Positions 1-9,248 of a DNA stretch of 64,000 nt are shown here, piece after piece. Within the stretch, counting starts at the first letter, position 1. Each line of letters starts with the position of its first letter. The stretch is from NCBI RefSeq assembly GCF_020831365.1, contig NZ_JAJHPV010000013.1:992001-1056000 (forward strand). Reading direction: 5' to 3'. Made by a program: the position numbers and the translations under genes. Source of the stretch: Massilia agrisoli. Lineage in GTDB: Bacteria; Pseudomonadota; Gammaproteobacteria; Burkholderiales; Burkholderiaceae_D. The notes under the pieces were generated by a model. It made no database searches, was not told where the DNA came from, and saw only the letters and a program-made list of their open reading frames with translations.

Positions 1-2346
1 GAGGCGCTGGCGGCGCAGCGCGAGGCCCATGTGTCGCTGCGCGTGCTGCGCAAGGACGGCACCCCGGTCTGGTCGGAGATGGATATCGCCCCGGTGCGCG
101 ACGCCGCCGGCGCGGTCAGCCACTTCGTGATCGCCCACTACGACATCACCGACAAGAAGCGCTCGGAAGAAGAGCTGCTCTACCGCGCCAACCACGACGT
201 CCTGACCGGCCTGGCCAACCGCCGACTGGTGGTCGACAAGCTGCAGGACATGATCGCCGCGGCGGCGCGGCGCAAGGGCTCGATCTGGGTGATGTTCATT
301 GACCTGGACCGCTTCAAGCGCATCAACGACAGCCTGAGCCACCGCGTCGGCGACGAGTTCCTGAAGCTGATGGCCGAGCGCCTGCGCGCCAGCGTGCGCG
401 GGATCGACGTGGTGGCGCGCCTGCATGGCGACGAATTCCTGATCGCCTTCCCGGAAACGGGCGATCCGCCCGCCATTGCGCTGGTCGTGCAGCGGGTCAT
501 GGCGCGCATCGCCGAGCCGGTCACGGTGGCGGGCCACGAACTGACGGTGTCGTGCAGCGCCGGGGTGGCCAAGTACCCGGGTGACGGCGACACGGCCGAT
601 GTCCTGATCGACAACGCCGACATCGCGATGTACAAGGCCAAGGAGCGGGGCCGCAACAACGTGCAGTGTTTCGAGGCGGGCATGAACGAGCACGTGCAGG
701 AGCGCCTGCGCCTCGAGCGCGCGCTGCGGCTGGCGCACGAGCGCGGCGAATTCGTGCTGCACTACCAGCCGCAGTTTGACCTGTCCAGCGGGGCGCTGGT
801 GGGCCTGGAGGCGCTGCTGCGCTGGGAGAGCCCGGAATTTGGCACGGTGGCGCCGGCGCGCTTCATTGCGCTGGCCGCCGAGACCGGCCTGATCATCCCG
901 ATCGGCGACTGGGTGCTGCGCACCGCCTGCGCCCAGGCCGAAGCCTGGCGGGCGGCGGGGCTGGGCGCGCCGCGCATCGCCGTCAACCTGTCGGCGCGCC
1001 AGTTCCGCCAGCCCGAGCTGGTGCAGACGGTGGCGGCGGCGCTGCGCGATACCGGCCTCGAACCGGCGCGGCTCGAACTCGAACTGACCGAGACCCTGGT
1101 GATGGACGATATCGGCGACGCCGTGCAGGTCATGCGCCGCCTGCGCGAACTGGGCATCGGCCTGTCGGTCGACGACTTCGGCACCGGTTACTCCAGCCTG
1201 GCCAGCCTGAAGGAATTCCCGGTCGAGGTGCTGAAGATCGACCGCTCGTTCGTGCGCGACATCAGGCCGTACTCGCATGACACCTCGATCCCGGATGCGA
1301 TCATCTCGATGGCCCACAGCCTGGGCATGCGCGTGATCGCCGAAGGCGTCGAAAGCGAGGCCCAGTGCGAATTTTTGGCCCGCAACATGTGCGACGAAGT
1401 GCAGGGCTACCTGTTCTCGCGCCCGCTCCCGGCCGGGGCCATGGAAGCCTATCTGCGCGAAGGCCACACGGTGCCGGAACACCTGCGCCGCATGTACAAG
1501 CGCCAGCGCACCTTGCTGCTGGTGGACGACGAACCGAATATTTTGTCGGCGCTGCGGCGGCTGATCCGCTCAAGCGGCTACAAGGTCCTGACCGCGTCGT
1601 CGGGCATCGAAGGACTGGAAGTGCTGGCCCAGAATGAGGTCGACGTGATCGTCTCGGACCAGCGCATGCCGGGCATGACCGGGGTCGACTTCCTGCGCAA
1701 CGTCAAGCAGCTGTATCCGGATACGGTGCGCATCGTGCTGTCGGGCTTTACCGAGCTGCAGTCAGTGACCGACGCGGTCAACGAAGGCGCGATCTACAAG
1801 TTCCTGACCAAGCCGTGGGACGACGTCCAGCTGCGCGGGCATATCGAGGAAGGCTTCGCGCACAAGGAAATGGCCGACGAAAACCGCAGGCTCGGGCTGG
1901 AGGTGCGCACCGCCAACCACGGCCTGGCCCAGGCCAACCGCCAGCTCGAATCGGTGCTGCGCAAGCAGGAGCGCCAGATCGAGCGCGACGAGATCGTGCT
2001 CGACGTGGTGCGCGAAGGCCTGCAGAACGTGCCGCTGCCGATCATCGGGCTGGCCGACGACATGCTGGTGGCGTTCGCCAACCACGCGGCGCAGCGCCTG
2101 TTCGCCGGCCAGGGCATGCTGATCGGCGCCGACGCCGCCCAGGCCATGCCTGGCCTGGTGCTGGCGGTCGGCGCCCTGGCCCATGGCCAGTCGTGCGCGG
2201 TGGAAGTGCAGGGGCGCCGTTTCGTGGCCGAGGTGCGCCACCCCGGCCATGACGGCCAGATGCGTGGAATATTGATTACACTGGTCCCCCAAGAAGCGGC
2301 CGCGGCGCTCAGGGAAGCGGCCCAGGCGCAGGGCCAACCAACGTGA
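1..2346 (+). CDS. PAS-GGDEF-EAL protein with C-terminal REC domain (5' partial)
   Basis: The reading frame is open from base 1, so the true start lies upstream. Numbering codon 1 at base 1, a PAS tail (about 1-55) precedes a GGDEF domain whose signature is HGDEF (residues 142-146, first Gly replaced by His). An EAL domain follows with EALLRW from residue 270, ExT, DDFGTGYSSL, KIDR and AEGVE motifs all intact, so c-di-GMP hydrolysis is the likelier activity. A receiver domain (about 504-615) with VDDEPN and phospho-acceptor Asp 553 comes next, then a coiled coil and a PAS-like tail. A receiver placed after GGDEF-EAL is less common than one at the N-terminus. It heads a run of signalling genes read in the same direction, with 10 bp to the next gene. 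Cytosolic; the signal sensed is unknown. Confidence 0.9.
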   Translation, partial: EALAAQREAHVSLRVLRKDGTPVWSEMDIAPVRDAAGAVSHFVIAHYDITDKKRSEEELLYRANHDVLTGLANRRLVVDKLQDMIAAAARRKGSIWVMFIDLDRFKRINDSLSHRVGDEFLKLMAERLRASVRGIDVVARLHGDEFLIAFPETGDPPAIALVVQRVMARIAEPVTVAGHELTVSCSAGVAKYPGDGDTADVLIDNADIAMYKAKERGRNNVQCFEAGMNEHVQERLRLERALRLAHERGEFVLHYQPQFDLSSGALVGLEALLRWESPEFGTVAPARFIALAAETGLIIPIGDWVLRTACAQAEAWRAAGLGAPRIAVNLSARQFRQPELVQTVAAALRDTGLEPARLELELTETLVMDDIGDAVQVMRRLRELGIGLSVDDFGTGYSSLASLKEFPVEVLKIDRSFVRDIRPYSHDTSIPDAIISMAHSLGMRVIAEGVESEAQCEFLARNMCDEVQGYLFSRPLPAGAMEAYLREGHTVPEHLRRMYKRQRTLLLVDDEPNILSALRRLIRSSGYKVLTASSGIEGLEVLAQNEVDVIVSDQRMPGMTGVDFLRNVKQLYPDTVRIVLSGFTELQSVTDAVNEGAIYKFLTKPWDDVQLRGHIEEGFAHKEMADENRRLGLEVRTANHGLAQANRQLESVLRKQERQIERDEIVLDVVREGLQNVPLPIIGLADDMLVAFANHAAQRLFAGQGMLIGADAAQAMPGLVLAVGALAHGQSCAVEVQGRRFVAEVRHPGHDGQMRGILITLVPQEAAAALREAAQAQGQPT

Positions 2347-2356
2347 AAGCACAACC

Positions 2357-3241
2357 ATGACAGAAAGCGAGCAGCTGCTGGCGCAACAGGCGGCCGTGGG
2401 CCCGCACCGGATCGCCCAGGCTGAGGTCGCGCGCAACATCCGCGACCTGCCTGCCTTGCCGACCATCGTCCTCGAGCTGATCCGGACTTTCGACCAGCCG
2501 GACGTCGACGTCGCCAGGCTGGCCGAGACCATCTCGCACGACCAGGCGCTGGCGGCGCGCACGCTGCGGGTGGCCAATTCCTCGTTCTACGGGCTGGCCT
2601 CGAAGGTCAAGACGATCAACCAGGCCATCATGGTGCTCGGCTTCGACACCGTGCGCTCGCTGGTGGCGGCCGGCGCGATCGTCCATGCGCTGCCGGGCGG
2701 CGGCGCCCACCTCGACCTGGCGCTGTTCTGGCGCCACTCGATGGCCACCGCCGTCTGCGCGCGCAACATCGCCCGCCGCACCCGCCTGAACCAGGACTAC
2801 GCTTTTTTGTCCGGCCTGCTGCACGATATCGGCCGGCTGGTGCTGGCGACGCGCTTCCCGCAGCAGTATGCGGCGGCGATGGCGTGGCGCGACCAGCAGG
2901 ACGCGTGGCAGGTCGACGCCGAGCAGCAGGTGCTGGGCATCGACCACCAGCAGGTCGGCCTGATGCTGGCCGAAACCTGGAAATTCCCGGCGCTGATCCA
3001 GCGCGCCATCGGCAACCACCATGCGCCCGCGCTGGACGACCTGGGCGACGTGCCCAGCATCGTCCATGTGGCCAACGCGATCGTCCATGCGCTCGACCTG
3101 GGCGGCGAGGCCGATGCGCTGGTGCCGCCGGTATCGGGCGAGGCCTGGGCCAGCCTGCGCCTCGACTGCGAGATGCTGCGCGCAGTATTCCGTGAAACCG
3201 GGGAGCAGTATGAAGAAGCTTGCAGCATTTTGTCGGCATGA
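2357..3241 (+). CDS. HDOD domain protein
   Basis: A 294-residue soluble protein, almost wholly one HDOD domain (about 20-220). It begins with the usual LPALP segment and contains FWRHS and LLHDIGRL, so the His-Asp pair that many HDOD proteins lose is present here, followed by a GNHH segment. HDOD proteins are mostly non-enzymatic scaffolds in signalling and chemotaxis-like pathways, although retained HD residues leave room for phosphohydrolase activity. It sits 10 bp after the GGDEF-EAL-REC gene and 9 bp before a histidine kinase, which argues for one transcript and a shared pathway. The ATG at 2357 follows the upstream stop codon closely, with no better alternative. Confidence 0.9.
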   Translation: MTESEQLLAQQAAVGPHRIAQAEVARNIRDLPALPTIVLELIRTFDQPDVDVARLAETISHDQALAARTLRVANSSFYGLASKVKTINQAIMVLGFDTVRSLVAAGAIVHALPGGGAHLDLALFWRHSMATAVCARNIARRTRLNQDYAFLSGLLHDIGRLVLATRFPQQYAAAMAWRDQQDAWQVDAEQQVLGIDHQQVGLMLAETWKFPALIQRAIGNHHAPALDDLGDVPSIVHVANAIVHALDLGGEADALVPPVSGEAWASLRLDCEMLRAVFRETGEQYEEACSILSA

Positions 3242-3250
3242 GGATGATCG

Positions 3251-4204
3251 ATGAACGATAAGGACGATTTGCCCTTCGCCCGCCGCGTCGTGCTCGGGCT
3301 GGACGAGGCCGAGGCCGAACTGCTGCGCCGCCATACCGAACTGTCGGACCTGACCGCCAAGCTGACCCTGGCCCAGGAACAGCTGCTGCAGTCCGAAAAG
3401 CTGGCGTCGATCGGCCAGCTGGCCGCGGGCGTGGCGCACGAGATCAACAACCCGATCAGCTATGTGTTCTCGAACTTCGCCACCCTGGGCGGCTATATCG
3501 ACGGCATGCTGGACATGCTGGCCGCCTACCAGGCTGCCGAACAGCACATCGCCGACCCCAAGGTGCTGCAAGGGATCCGCGCGCTGCGCGCCAGCGTGGA
3601 CATTGACTTCGTGACCGCCGACATCCCCGTGCTGATGGGCGAATCGCGCGAGGGCATCGAACGGGTGCGCAAGATCGTGCAGGACCTGAAGGATTTCTCG
3701 CGCGCCGACGCCCACCAGGAATGGCAGTGGAGCGACCTTCACCATGGCATCGACTCCACCCTGAACATCGTTGCCAACGAAGTCAAGTACCGGGCCGACG
3801 TCGTCAAGGAGTACGGCGACATTCCCGACATCGAATGCCTGCCGTCGCAGCTGAACCAGGTCTTCATGAACATCATCGTCAACGCCGCCCACGCGATGAC
3901 GGAGCGGCGCGGCCGCATCACGATCCGTACCGCGCGCGAGGGCGAGATGGTGCGGGTCGACATCGCCGACAACGGCAGCGGCATCCCGAAAGCGATCCAG
4001 GGCCGCATCTTCGATCCCTTCTTCACCACCAAGCCGACCGGCAGCGGGACCGGCCTGGGGCTTTCGTTATCCTATGGCATCGTCCAGAAGCACCACGGGC
4101 GCATCGAGCTCGACAGCCCTCCCGGCGGCGGCGCCACCTTCAGCATCTTCCTGCCGGTACGCCACGACGCCAGCGCCGACAGCAACAAGGACCCGCACCC
4201 ATGA
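3251..4204 (+). CDS. soluble sensor histidine kinase
   Basis: A 317-residue kinase with no membrane segment and no recognisable sensor domain. The N-terminal 55 residues look like a coiled coil. The phospho-acceptor is His63 in AHEINNP (HisKA type). The catalytic domain has an N box (NQVFMNIIVNAAHAM), G1 (DNGSGIP), F box (FDPFFTTK) and G2 (GTGLGLS). It should autophosphorylate and pass phosphate to a receiver; three receiver-bearing proteins are encoded in the same cluster. Its stop overlaps the next start as ATGA (4201-4204), implying translational coupling to the REC-HD protein, its most likely partner. Input probably comes through a protein partner such as the HDOD protein. Confidence 0.92.
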   Translation: MNDKDDLPFARRVVLGLDEAEAELLRRHTELSDLTAKLTLAQEQLLQSEKLASIGQLAAGVAHEINNPISYVFSNFATLGGYIDGMLDMLAAYQAAEQHIADPKVLQGIRALRASVDIDFVTADIPVLMGESREGIERVRKIVQDLKDFSRADAHQEWQWSDLHHGIDSTLNIVANEVKYRADVVKEYGDIPDIECLPSQLNQVFMNIIVNAAHAMTERRGRITIRTAREGEMVRVDIADNGSGIPKAIQGRIFDPFFTTKPTGSGTGLGLSLSYGIVQKHHGRIELDSPPGGGATFSIFLPVRHDASADSNKDPHP

Positions 4205-5508
4205 GCAGCAACCCAGCCATCGCCCAGCCGGACAGCGCGCCCGGCCCGGCCATCCTGTGCGTCGACGACGAGCCGAACATCCTGTCGGCGCTGCGGCGCC
4301 TGTTCCGCAGCCAGGGCTACCGCGTGCACACGGCCGAAAGCGCCAGGGCCGGCCTTGAGCTGCTCGAGCGCGAACCGGTCGACCTGGTCATTTCCGACAT
4401 GCGCATGCCGGAAATGAACGGCGCCGATTTCCTTGAAATCGTGCGCGCGCGCTGGCCGGCCACCCTGCGCCTGCTCCTGACCGGCTATGCCGACGTGCAG
4501 TCGATCCTGGGCGCCATCAACCGCGGCGAGATCTACCGCTACATCACCAAGCCGTGGGACGACAGCGACATCCTGCTGGTGGTGCGCCATGCGCTCGAGC
4601 GGGTCGCGCTGGAGAAGGACAAGGCCAGGCTGGAGGCGCTGACGCTGGCCCAGAACGAGTCGCTGCGCGAGCTGAACGCGACCCTGGAACAGAAGGTCGA
4701 ACAGCGCACCGGCGAGGTGATGGCGGCCAACGAGCGGCTGAAGAACAACTTCCTCACCTCGATCAAGATTTTTTCCAGCCTGATCGAAATGCGCGGCGGC
4801 GCGCTGGTCGGCCACTCGCGCCGGGTGGCCGAGCTGGCGCGCCTGATCGCCAGCCGCATGGGCCTGCCCGCGCGCGAGGTGCAGGACCTGTTCATCGCCG
4901 GCCTGCTGCACGAAATCGGCAAGATCGGCTTCTCCGACGACCTGCTGCGCATGCCGGTGTCGCTGCTCAAGGGCGACTACCTGGGCCAGTACCGCAAGTA
5001 CCCGCTGCTGGGCGAGCAGCTGTTGATGCCGCTCGACGAGCTGCACGAAGTGGCGCGCATCATCCGCTCGCACAAGGAGCGCTTCGACGGCGAGGGCTTT
5101 CCCGACGCGCTGGCCGGCTTCGACATCCCGCTGGGCGCGCGCATCCTGGCCGTGGCCAGCGACTTCTACAGCCTGCAGGTGGGCATGCTGACGCAGGCCA
5201 GCGTCGACGGCGAACACGCCGCCGAGCTGGTCGCGGCCAGCCGCGGCAAGCGCTACGACCCGGCGGTGGTCGAAGCCTTCTACGGCATCCGCATCGGCAA
5301 GCCGATCGCCGAGAAGGTGGCCGAGCTGTCGCTGCCGGTGGCCAAGCTGGCGCCGGGCATGCGCATGAGCCGCGACCTGGTCACGCGCGACGGCGCCTTG
5401 CTGCTGTCGGCCGACCATGTGCTGAGCACGCGCCTGATCGCCCAGATCGCCGACTTCGAGCACCGCTCGGGCGAAACCTTCGTGTTACATGTCAGGCAGG
5501 AGAAATGA
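4201..5508 (+). CDS. response regulator, REC plus degenerate HD-GYP domain
   Basis: A 435-residue protein starting at the ATG that overlaps the kinase stop codon. Receiver domain about 18-130 with VDDEPN and phospho-acceptor Asp66, a coiled coil about 135-185, then an HD-GYP-like domain about 195-365. The metal-site signatures are altered: HD reads HE (His237-Glu238), the HHE-DG-GYP block reads SHKERFDGEGFP (290-301), and the usual downstream VAD reads VAS (Ser320). These changes hit expected metal ligands of HD-GYP phosphodiesterases, so enzyme activity is doubtful and a phosphorylation-gated binding role is possible. A shorter unassigned C-terminal region follows. Its stop overlaps an in-frame ATG of the next gene. 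Confidence 0.88.
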   Translation: MSSNPAIAQPDSAPGPAILCVDDEPNILSALRRLFRSQGYRVHTAESARAGLELLEREPVDLVISDMRMPEMNGADFLEIVRARWPATLRLLLTGYADVQSILGAINRGEIYRYITKPWDDSDILLVVRHALERVALEKDKARLEALTLAQNESLRELNATLEQKVEQRTGEVMAANERLKNNFLTSIKIFSSLIEMRGGALVGHSRRVAELARLIASRMGLPAREVQDLFIAGLLHEIGKIGFSDDLLRMPVSLLKGDYLGQYRKYPLLGEQLLMPLDELHEVARIIRSHKERFDGEGFPDALAGFDIPLGARILAVASDFYSLQVGMLTQASVDGEHAAELVAASRGKRYDPAVVEAFYGIRIGKPIAEKVAELSLPVAKLAPGMRMSRDLVTRDGALLLSADHVLSTRLIAQIADFEHRSGETFVLHVRQEK

Positions 5509-5510
5509 GC

Positions 5511-6041
5511 ATGAGACGTGTCCTGATCCTCGACGACGAGGTCCATGTGCTGGCAGCCCTGCAGCGCGCGCTGCGCCAGGCCTTCCCGCCCGACACCCTG
5601 GTGGTGGAGGCGTTTTCCGAACCCGAGGCGGCGGTGCTGCGCGCCGGCGAGGCCAGTTTCGACGTGGTCATGTCCGACTACCGCATGCCGGGGCTGAACG
5701 GCGCCGACGTGCTGCACCTGGTCAAGGGCATCCAGCCGGAAGCGGTGCGGCTGGTGCTGAGCGCCTCGACCGACTTTTCCGAGATCATGAACGCGGTCAA
5801 CCGGGCGGAGGTGTTCCGCTACGTGGCCAAGCCGTGGAACATCGAGGAGCTGATCCGTATTTTCCAGGCCGCCTTTGCCCGCCGCGACGAGCTGGTCGGC
5901 GCACGCCTGCTGGTCGAGCAATCGCGCGCCAACGGCGCCGAGCCGTCGCCGCAAGAACTGGAAGCGCGCCGGCTGGAGGCCGAGGACCCCGGCATCACCC
6001 AGGTGAACTGGGACAAGAACGGCGGCATCCGCCTCGACTAG
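5511..6041 (+). CDS. REC-domain response regulator with short C-terminal tail
   Basis: A 176-residue protein made of one receiver domain (about 2-125; LDDE acid pair, phospho-acceptor Asp56 in MSDYRMPG, KPW lysine near the end) and a roughly 45-residue tail with no recognised output domain. ATGs occur at 5505 and 5511; 5511 is chosen because the GGAG ending at 5502 is then 8 nt away, versus 2 nt for 5505, which overlaps the upstream stop. It is the last gene of the co-directional signalling run and may act as a phosphate sink or as a second target of the kinase encoded at 3251. Confidence 0.87.
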   Translation: MRRVLILDDEVHVLAALQRALRQAFPPDTLVVEAFSEPEAAVLRAGEASFDVVMSDYRMPGLNGADVLHLVKGIQPEAVRLVLSASTDFSEIMNAVNRAEVFRYVAKPWNIEELIRIFQAAFARRDELVGARLLVEQSRANGAEPSPQELEARRLEAEDPGITQVNWDKNGGIRLD

Positions 6042-6050
6042 CGCGGCGCA

Positions 6051-7004
6051 TCAGGGCGGGGCCGGTTGCTCTTCCATGGCGTGCACCCGCACCGACCAGG
6101 CCACCCCGGCCACCAGCAGCACGATGGCGGCGATTTCCAGCGGCCGCGGCAGCTGCTGCTTGTAGATGAAGCCGTACAGCAGGGCAAACAGGGTTTCGAA
6201 CAGGATCAGCTGGCCCGACAAGGTCAGCGCCACCCGGCGGCTGGCGATATTCCACAGATGGTTGCCGATCACCGAGGCGCCCAGCGCGAGCAGGGTGTTG
6301 GCGATCCAGAACAGCGTCCAGTCGCGCCCGCTCGCGGCGCCGGCGGCGCCCGTCACATCGGCATGGAAGAACGGCAGCGCCAGCGCGGCGATGGCCAGCG
6401 CGATCGCGCCGCTCGACAAGCCGTACAGCGCCGACCACTCGGCGCTGCTGAAATGGGGATTGCGCTTCAGGTAGCGCGCATTGTCGAGGCTGTACCAGCT
6501 CCAGCACAGCAGGGCGCCGCTGGCGCACAGCACCCCGGCCAGGGTTTGCCAGGCGCTGGCGCCGGCCGCATGGGCGTGCAGGAAGAGGTCGACATTGATG
6601 AAGGCGATGCCGGTGGCCACCACCGCCAGCGGCATGGCCAGCTGGCGCAGCGGCACCGCGCCGTGGTCCTTGCGGCCCATCAGGGTGACGACGATCGGCA
6701 GCAGCCCGATGATCAGCGAGGTGGGCGCCACCCCGGCCAGCTTCACGCCCAGGGCCAGCAGCATGTAGTAGACGATATTGCCGGCCAGCGCATGGCGCAC
6801 CAGCGCCGCATAGTCGCTGCGCACCAGCCGCTGCAGCAGCGACGGCAGCCGCGGGGCCATCAGCCCCAGGGCGATGGCGCCATAGGCGGCGTAGCGCCCG
6901 AGCGCCATTTCCAGCGGCGAGAAGGCGGCGAGGATTTCCGGCACGATAAACACCATGCCCCACAGGGCCCCCGCCAGCAATCCGCACAGCACGCCATTCC
7001 ACAT
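6051..7004 (-). CDS. EamA/DMT-family inner-membrane transporter
   Basis: A 317-residue, strongly hydrophobic protein with about ten predicted membrane helices in two EamA-like repeats, as in drug/metabolite permeases. Substrate unknown; relatives export amino acids or metabolites. I place the start at the ATG at 7004 because an AGAGG ribosome-binding site lies just before it; the only upstream in-frame start is TTG at 7025, and choosing it would put that site inside the coding region. It runs convergently towards the signalling operon, leaving 9 bp between stop codons. Confidence 0.85.
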   Translation of the reverse strand: MWNGVLCGLLAGALWGMVFIVPEILAAFSPLEMALGRYAAYGAIALGLMAPRLPSLLQRLVRSDYAALVRHALAGNIVYYMLLALGVKLAGVAPTSLIIGLLPIVVTLMGRKDHGAVPLRQLAMPLAVVATGIAFINVDLFLHAHAAGASAWQTLAGVLCASGALLCWSWYSLDNARYLKRNPHFSSAEWSALYGLSSGAIALAIAALALPFFHADVTGAAGAASGRDWTLFWIANTLLALGASVIGNHLWNIASRRVALTLSGQLILFETLFALLYGFIYKQQLPRPLEIAAIVLLVAGVAWSVRVHAMEEQPAPP

Positions 7005-7271
7005 ACAGATGTTCCTCTTCGACAAGCCCGCTAGTGTCTCACAAGCAGGGTCTTGGCGTTGCCGGACGCCATTTTTCTAAGCGTCATACGCGTGACATAT
7101 TTCGTTTGTAGAATATAAACGTTGCCAGCGAACAGGCGAGTGTTGTGTTTGCGCCTGAGCGGTGCATTTAGAGGTCCGAATCTACTGGCACGCAGTCGGA
7201 ACCGTCCTATACTGAGGCCTGAAGTGTTTCGTGGCGGGCCCAGCAAGAGGCCACGCTGCTGGGAGATGGGT

Positions 7272-7523
7272 ATGTCTGAAAGATCATTTGCACTAGGATG
7301 CGTCGGGCTCGCGCTCGCGTTTGGGTTGGTGGTGCCCGACCCCGGCAAGGCGCCGGCGCCGTCGGCCGCACCTGCCATCGTGATGGCGCAGCCGGCGCCG
7401 CAGCCGGCGCCGGCGAAAGAAGTTGACCGGATGGAAGGGGTTCCTTTTGCCGTCCACCACGCCGCGGCGCCCAAGCCGGACACCACGCCCGCCTTGTTAT
7501 GGGCGGTGCGCAGCGCGCCCTGA
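7272..7523 (+). CDS. small exported hypothetical protein
   Basis: An 83-residue protein I do not recognise. A hydrophobic N-terminus (about 5-22) suggests a signal peptide or anchor, and the middle is rich in Ala and Pro (low complexity, about 28-50). ATG 7272 has GGGAG 6 nt upstream; ATG 7266 is an alternative. The stop lies 3 bp from the convergent stop of the GGDEF-EAL gene. Probably periplasmic or membrane-tethered, but its function cannot be read from the sequence. Confidence 0.6.
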   Translation: MSERSFALGCVGLALAFGLVVPDPGKAPAPSAAPAIVMAQPAPQPAPAKEVDRMEGVPFAVHHAAAPKPDTTPALLWAVRSAP

Positions 7524-7526
7524 CGC

Positions 7527-9248
7527 TCAACGCAAGTACGCCCCGGCCTTCGCTGCCATGCGGCGCGAGAACTCGGCTGCCGTGAGCGGTCCGCCGAAGA
7601 AAAATCCCTGGCCTTCCGTGCAACCGCGCGCCTTCAGGAAATCGACCTGGACCTGGGCCTCCACGCCCTGGGCGATGATCCGGTAGCCCAGCGCGTTGCC
7701 CATGGCCAGGGCTACCGAGGCAATCACTCTGGCGTCGCCCGGCGCGCCGATCGCGCTGACAAAGGAACGGTCGATCTTCAGGGCGTCGAGGGGGAACCGG
7801 GTCAGGCAGCTGAGGCTGGAGTATCCGGTACCGAAATCGTCGACCGCGAGCCGGACCCCGATGTCCTTCAGGCTTGAGAGCATGGCATTGCTCGCTTCCA
7901 CGTCGCGCATCAGCGATGATTCGGAGATTTCCAGTTCGAGGCAGCCCGGGGCCAGTCCCGTTTGGCGCAGCACCTCCCGTACGCAGTCGGCAAAGTCGGG
8001 ACGCCGGAATTCCTGCGCCGACACGTTCACCGCCATCGTCTCGAGCGCCACCCCCTCGTTTTGCCAGCGCCTGGCCTGGGCGCAGGCTTCCTTCAGTACC
8101 CAGCGCCCCAGCGGGACGATCAGGCCGACGTCTTCGGCGACAGGCAGGAAGCGTTCGGGCCCGACCGTGCCGTGCTGCGGGTGTTCCCAGCGCAGCAGCG
8201 CTTCGGCGCCACTGGCGCGCCCGCTCGCCAGCTCCACCTTGACCTGGTAATACAGCACGAACTGGCCCTGTTCCAGCGCGTGCCGCAAGTCCGCTTCCAT
8301 CTGCTGGCGTTCCACTGCCAACAAGTTCATGTCGTGCTTGTAGAACTGGGCGTTGCAGCGCCCGCCGGCCTTGGCCCGGTACATCGCCGTGTCGGCGTTT
8401 TTGATCAGGGTGGCGGCGTCATGCCCGTCGTCCGGGAACACGCTGATCCCGATGCTGGCGCTCACCAGCAGCGCGTGGCCGCCGATCTCGTGCGGACGTC
8501 CCAGTTCGGCGAGGATTTTCTCGGCCGCCGCCGCCGCGTGGTGCTGGGACTGCTGGTCGGCCAGCAGCACCAGGAACTCGTCGCCGCCCTGGCGGCACAC
8601 GGTATCGCTGTTGCGCACGCAGGCGCGCAAGCGGTCCGCCACCGAACACAGCAGCAGGTCGCCTACCGCGTGGCCGAGCGAGTCGTTGATCCGCTTGAAG
8701 CGGTCGAGGTCGAGGTAGAGCACCGCGAACGCGCCATTGTTGCGTTCACCCGCGGCCACGGCCTGGCGGATGCGGTCGTCCAGCATGGCGCGGTTGGGCA
8801 GGTCGGTGAGCACGTCGTGGCTCGCCAGGTGGGCCATCTGCAGCACCAGCTGCTGGGATGAGGTCACGTCGTGGAACAGCATGACCGCGCCGGACAGCAT
8901 CCCGTTGTGGTCATGGATGGGCGCGGTAGAGTCTTCGATCGCGCTCTGCTTGCCGTCGCGCCTGAGCAGTACAGTGCCAACAGGCAAGCGCATCGGCGCA
9001 TTGCGCTGCAGGACGATCTCCAGCGGATTGACCAGCGGCTCGAGGGTTGTCTTGCAGCGCAGGCAAATGACTTCTGCCGCCGGCCGCCCGAGCGCCTCGG
9101 CCGCCCCCCATCCGGTGAGCTTGCTGGCAGCCTCGTTCATGAATTCGATGCGCCCCATGGCGTCAACGCTGACGACGCCGTCGCCAATCGATTTCAAGGT
9201 GATCTCCGCGCGCGAACTCTGGTTAACCGCTGGTTCCTGCCCGCTCAT
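7527..9248 (-). CDS. PAS-GGDEF-EAL protein with altered EAL site
   Basis: A 573-residue cytosolic protein: PAS domain about 12-130, GGDEF about 140-300 with intact GGDEF (221-225), EAL about 315-565. EALLRW (from 349), NVSAQEF, ExS, DDFGTGYSS and KIDR are present, but the loop normally reading AEGVE reads AQGVE, with Gln527 in place of the first Glu (20 residues before the conserved Gln, matching RocR Glu352). That Glu is needed for catalysis in RocR, so the EAL half may only bind c-di-GMP while the GGDEF half synthesises it. The start is ATG 9248 with GGAG 5-6 nt upstream; the frame stays open far upstream without evidence of coding. Confidence 0.92.
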   Translation of the reverse strand: MSGQEPAVNQSSRAEITLKSIGDGVVSVDAMGRIEFMNEAASKLTGWGAAEALGRPAAEVICLRCKTTLEPLVNPLEIVLQRNAPMRLPVGTVLLRRDGKQSAIEDSTAPIHDHNGMLSGAVMLFHDVTSSQQLVLQMAHLASHDVLTDLPNRAMLDDRIRQAVAAGERNNGAFAVLYLDLDRFKRINDSLGHAVGDLLLCSVADRLRACVRNSDTVCRQGGDEFLVLLADQQSQHHAAAAAEKILAELGRPHEIGGHALLVSASIGISVFPDDGHDAATLIKNADTAMYRAKAGGRCNAQFYKHDMNLLAVERQQMEADLRHALEQGQFVLYYQVKVELASGRASGAEALLRWEHPQHGTVGPERFLPVAEDVGLIVPLGRWVLKEACAQARRWQNEGVALETMAVNVSAQEFRRPDFADCVREVLRQTGLAPGCLELEISESSLMRDVEASNAMLSSLKDIGVRLAVDDFGTGYSSLSCLTRFPLDALKIDRSFVSAIGAPGDARVIASVALAMGNALGYRIIAQGVEAQVQVDFLKARGCTEGQGFFFGGPLTAAEFSRRMAAKAGAYLR

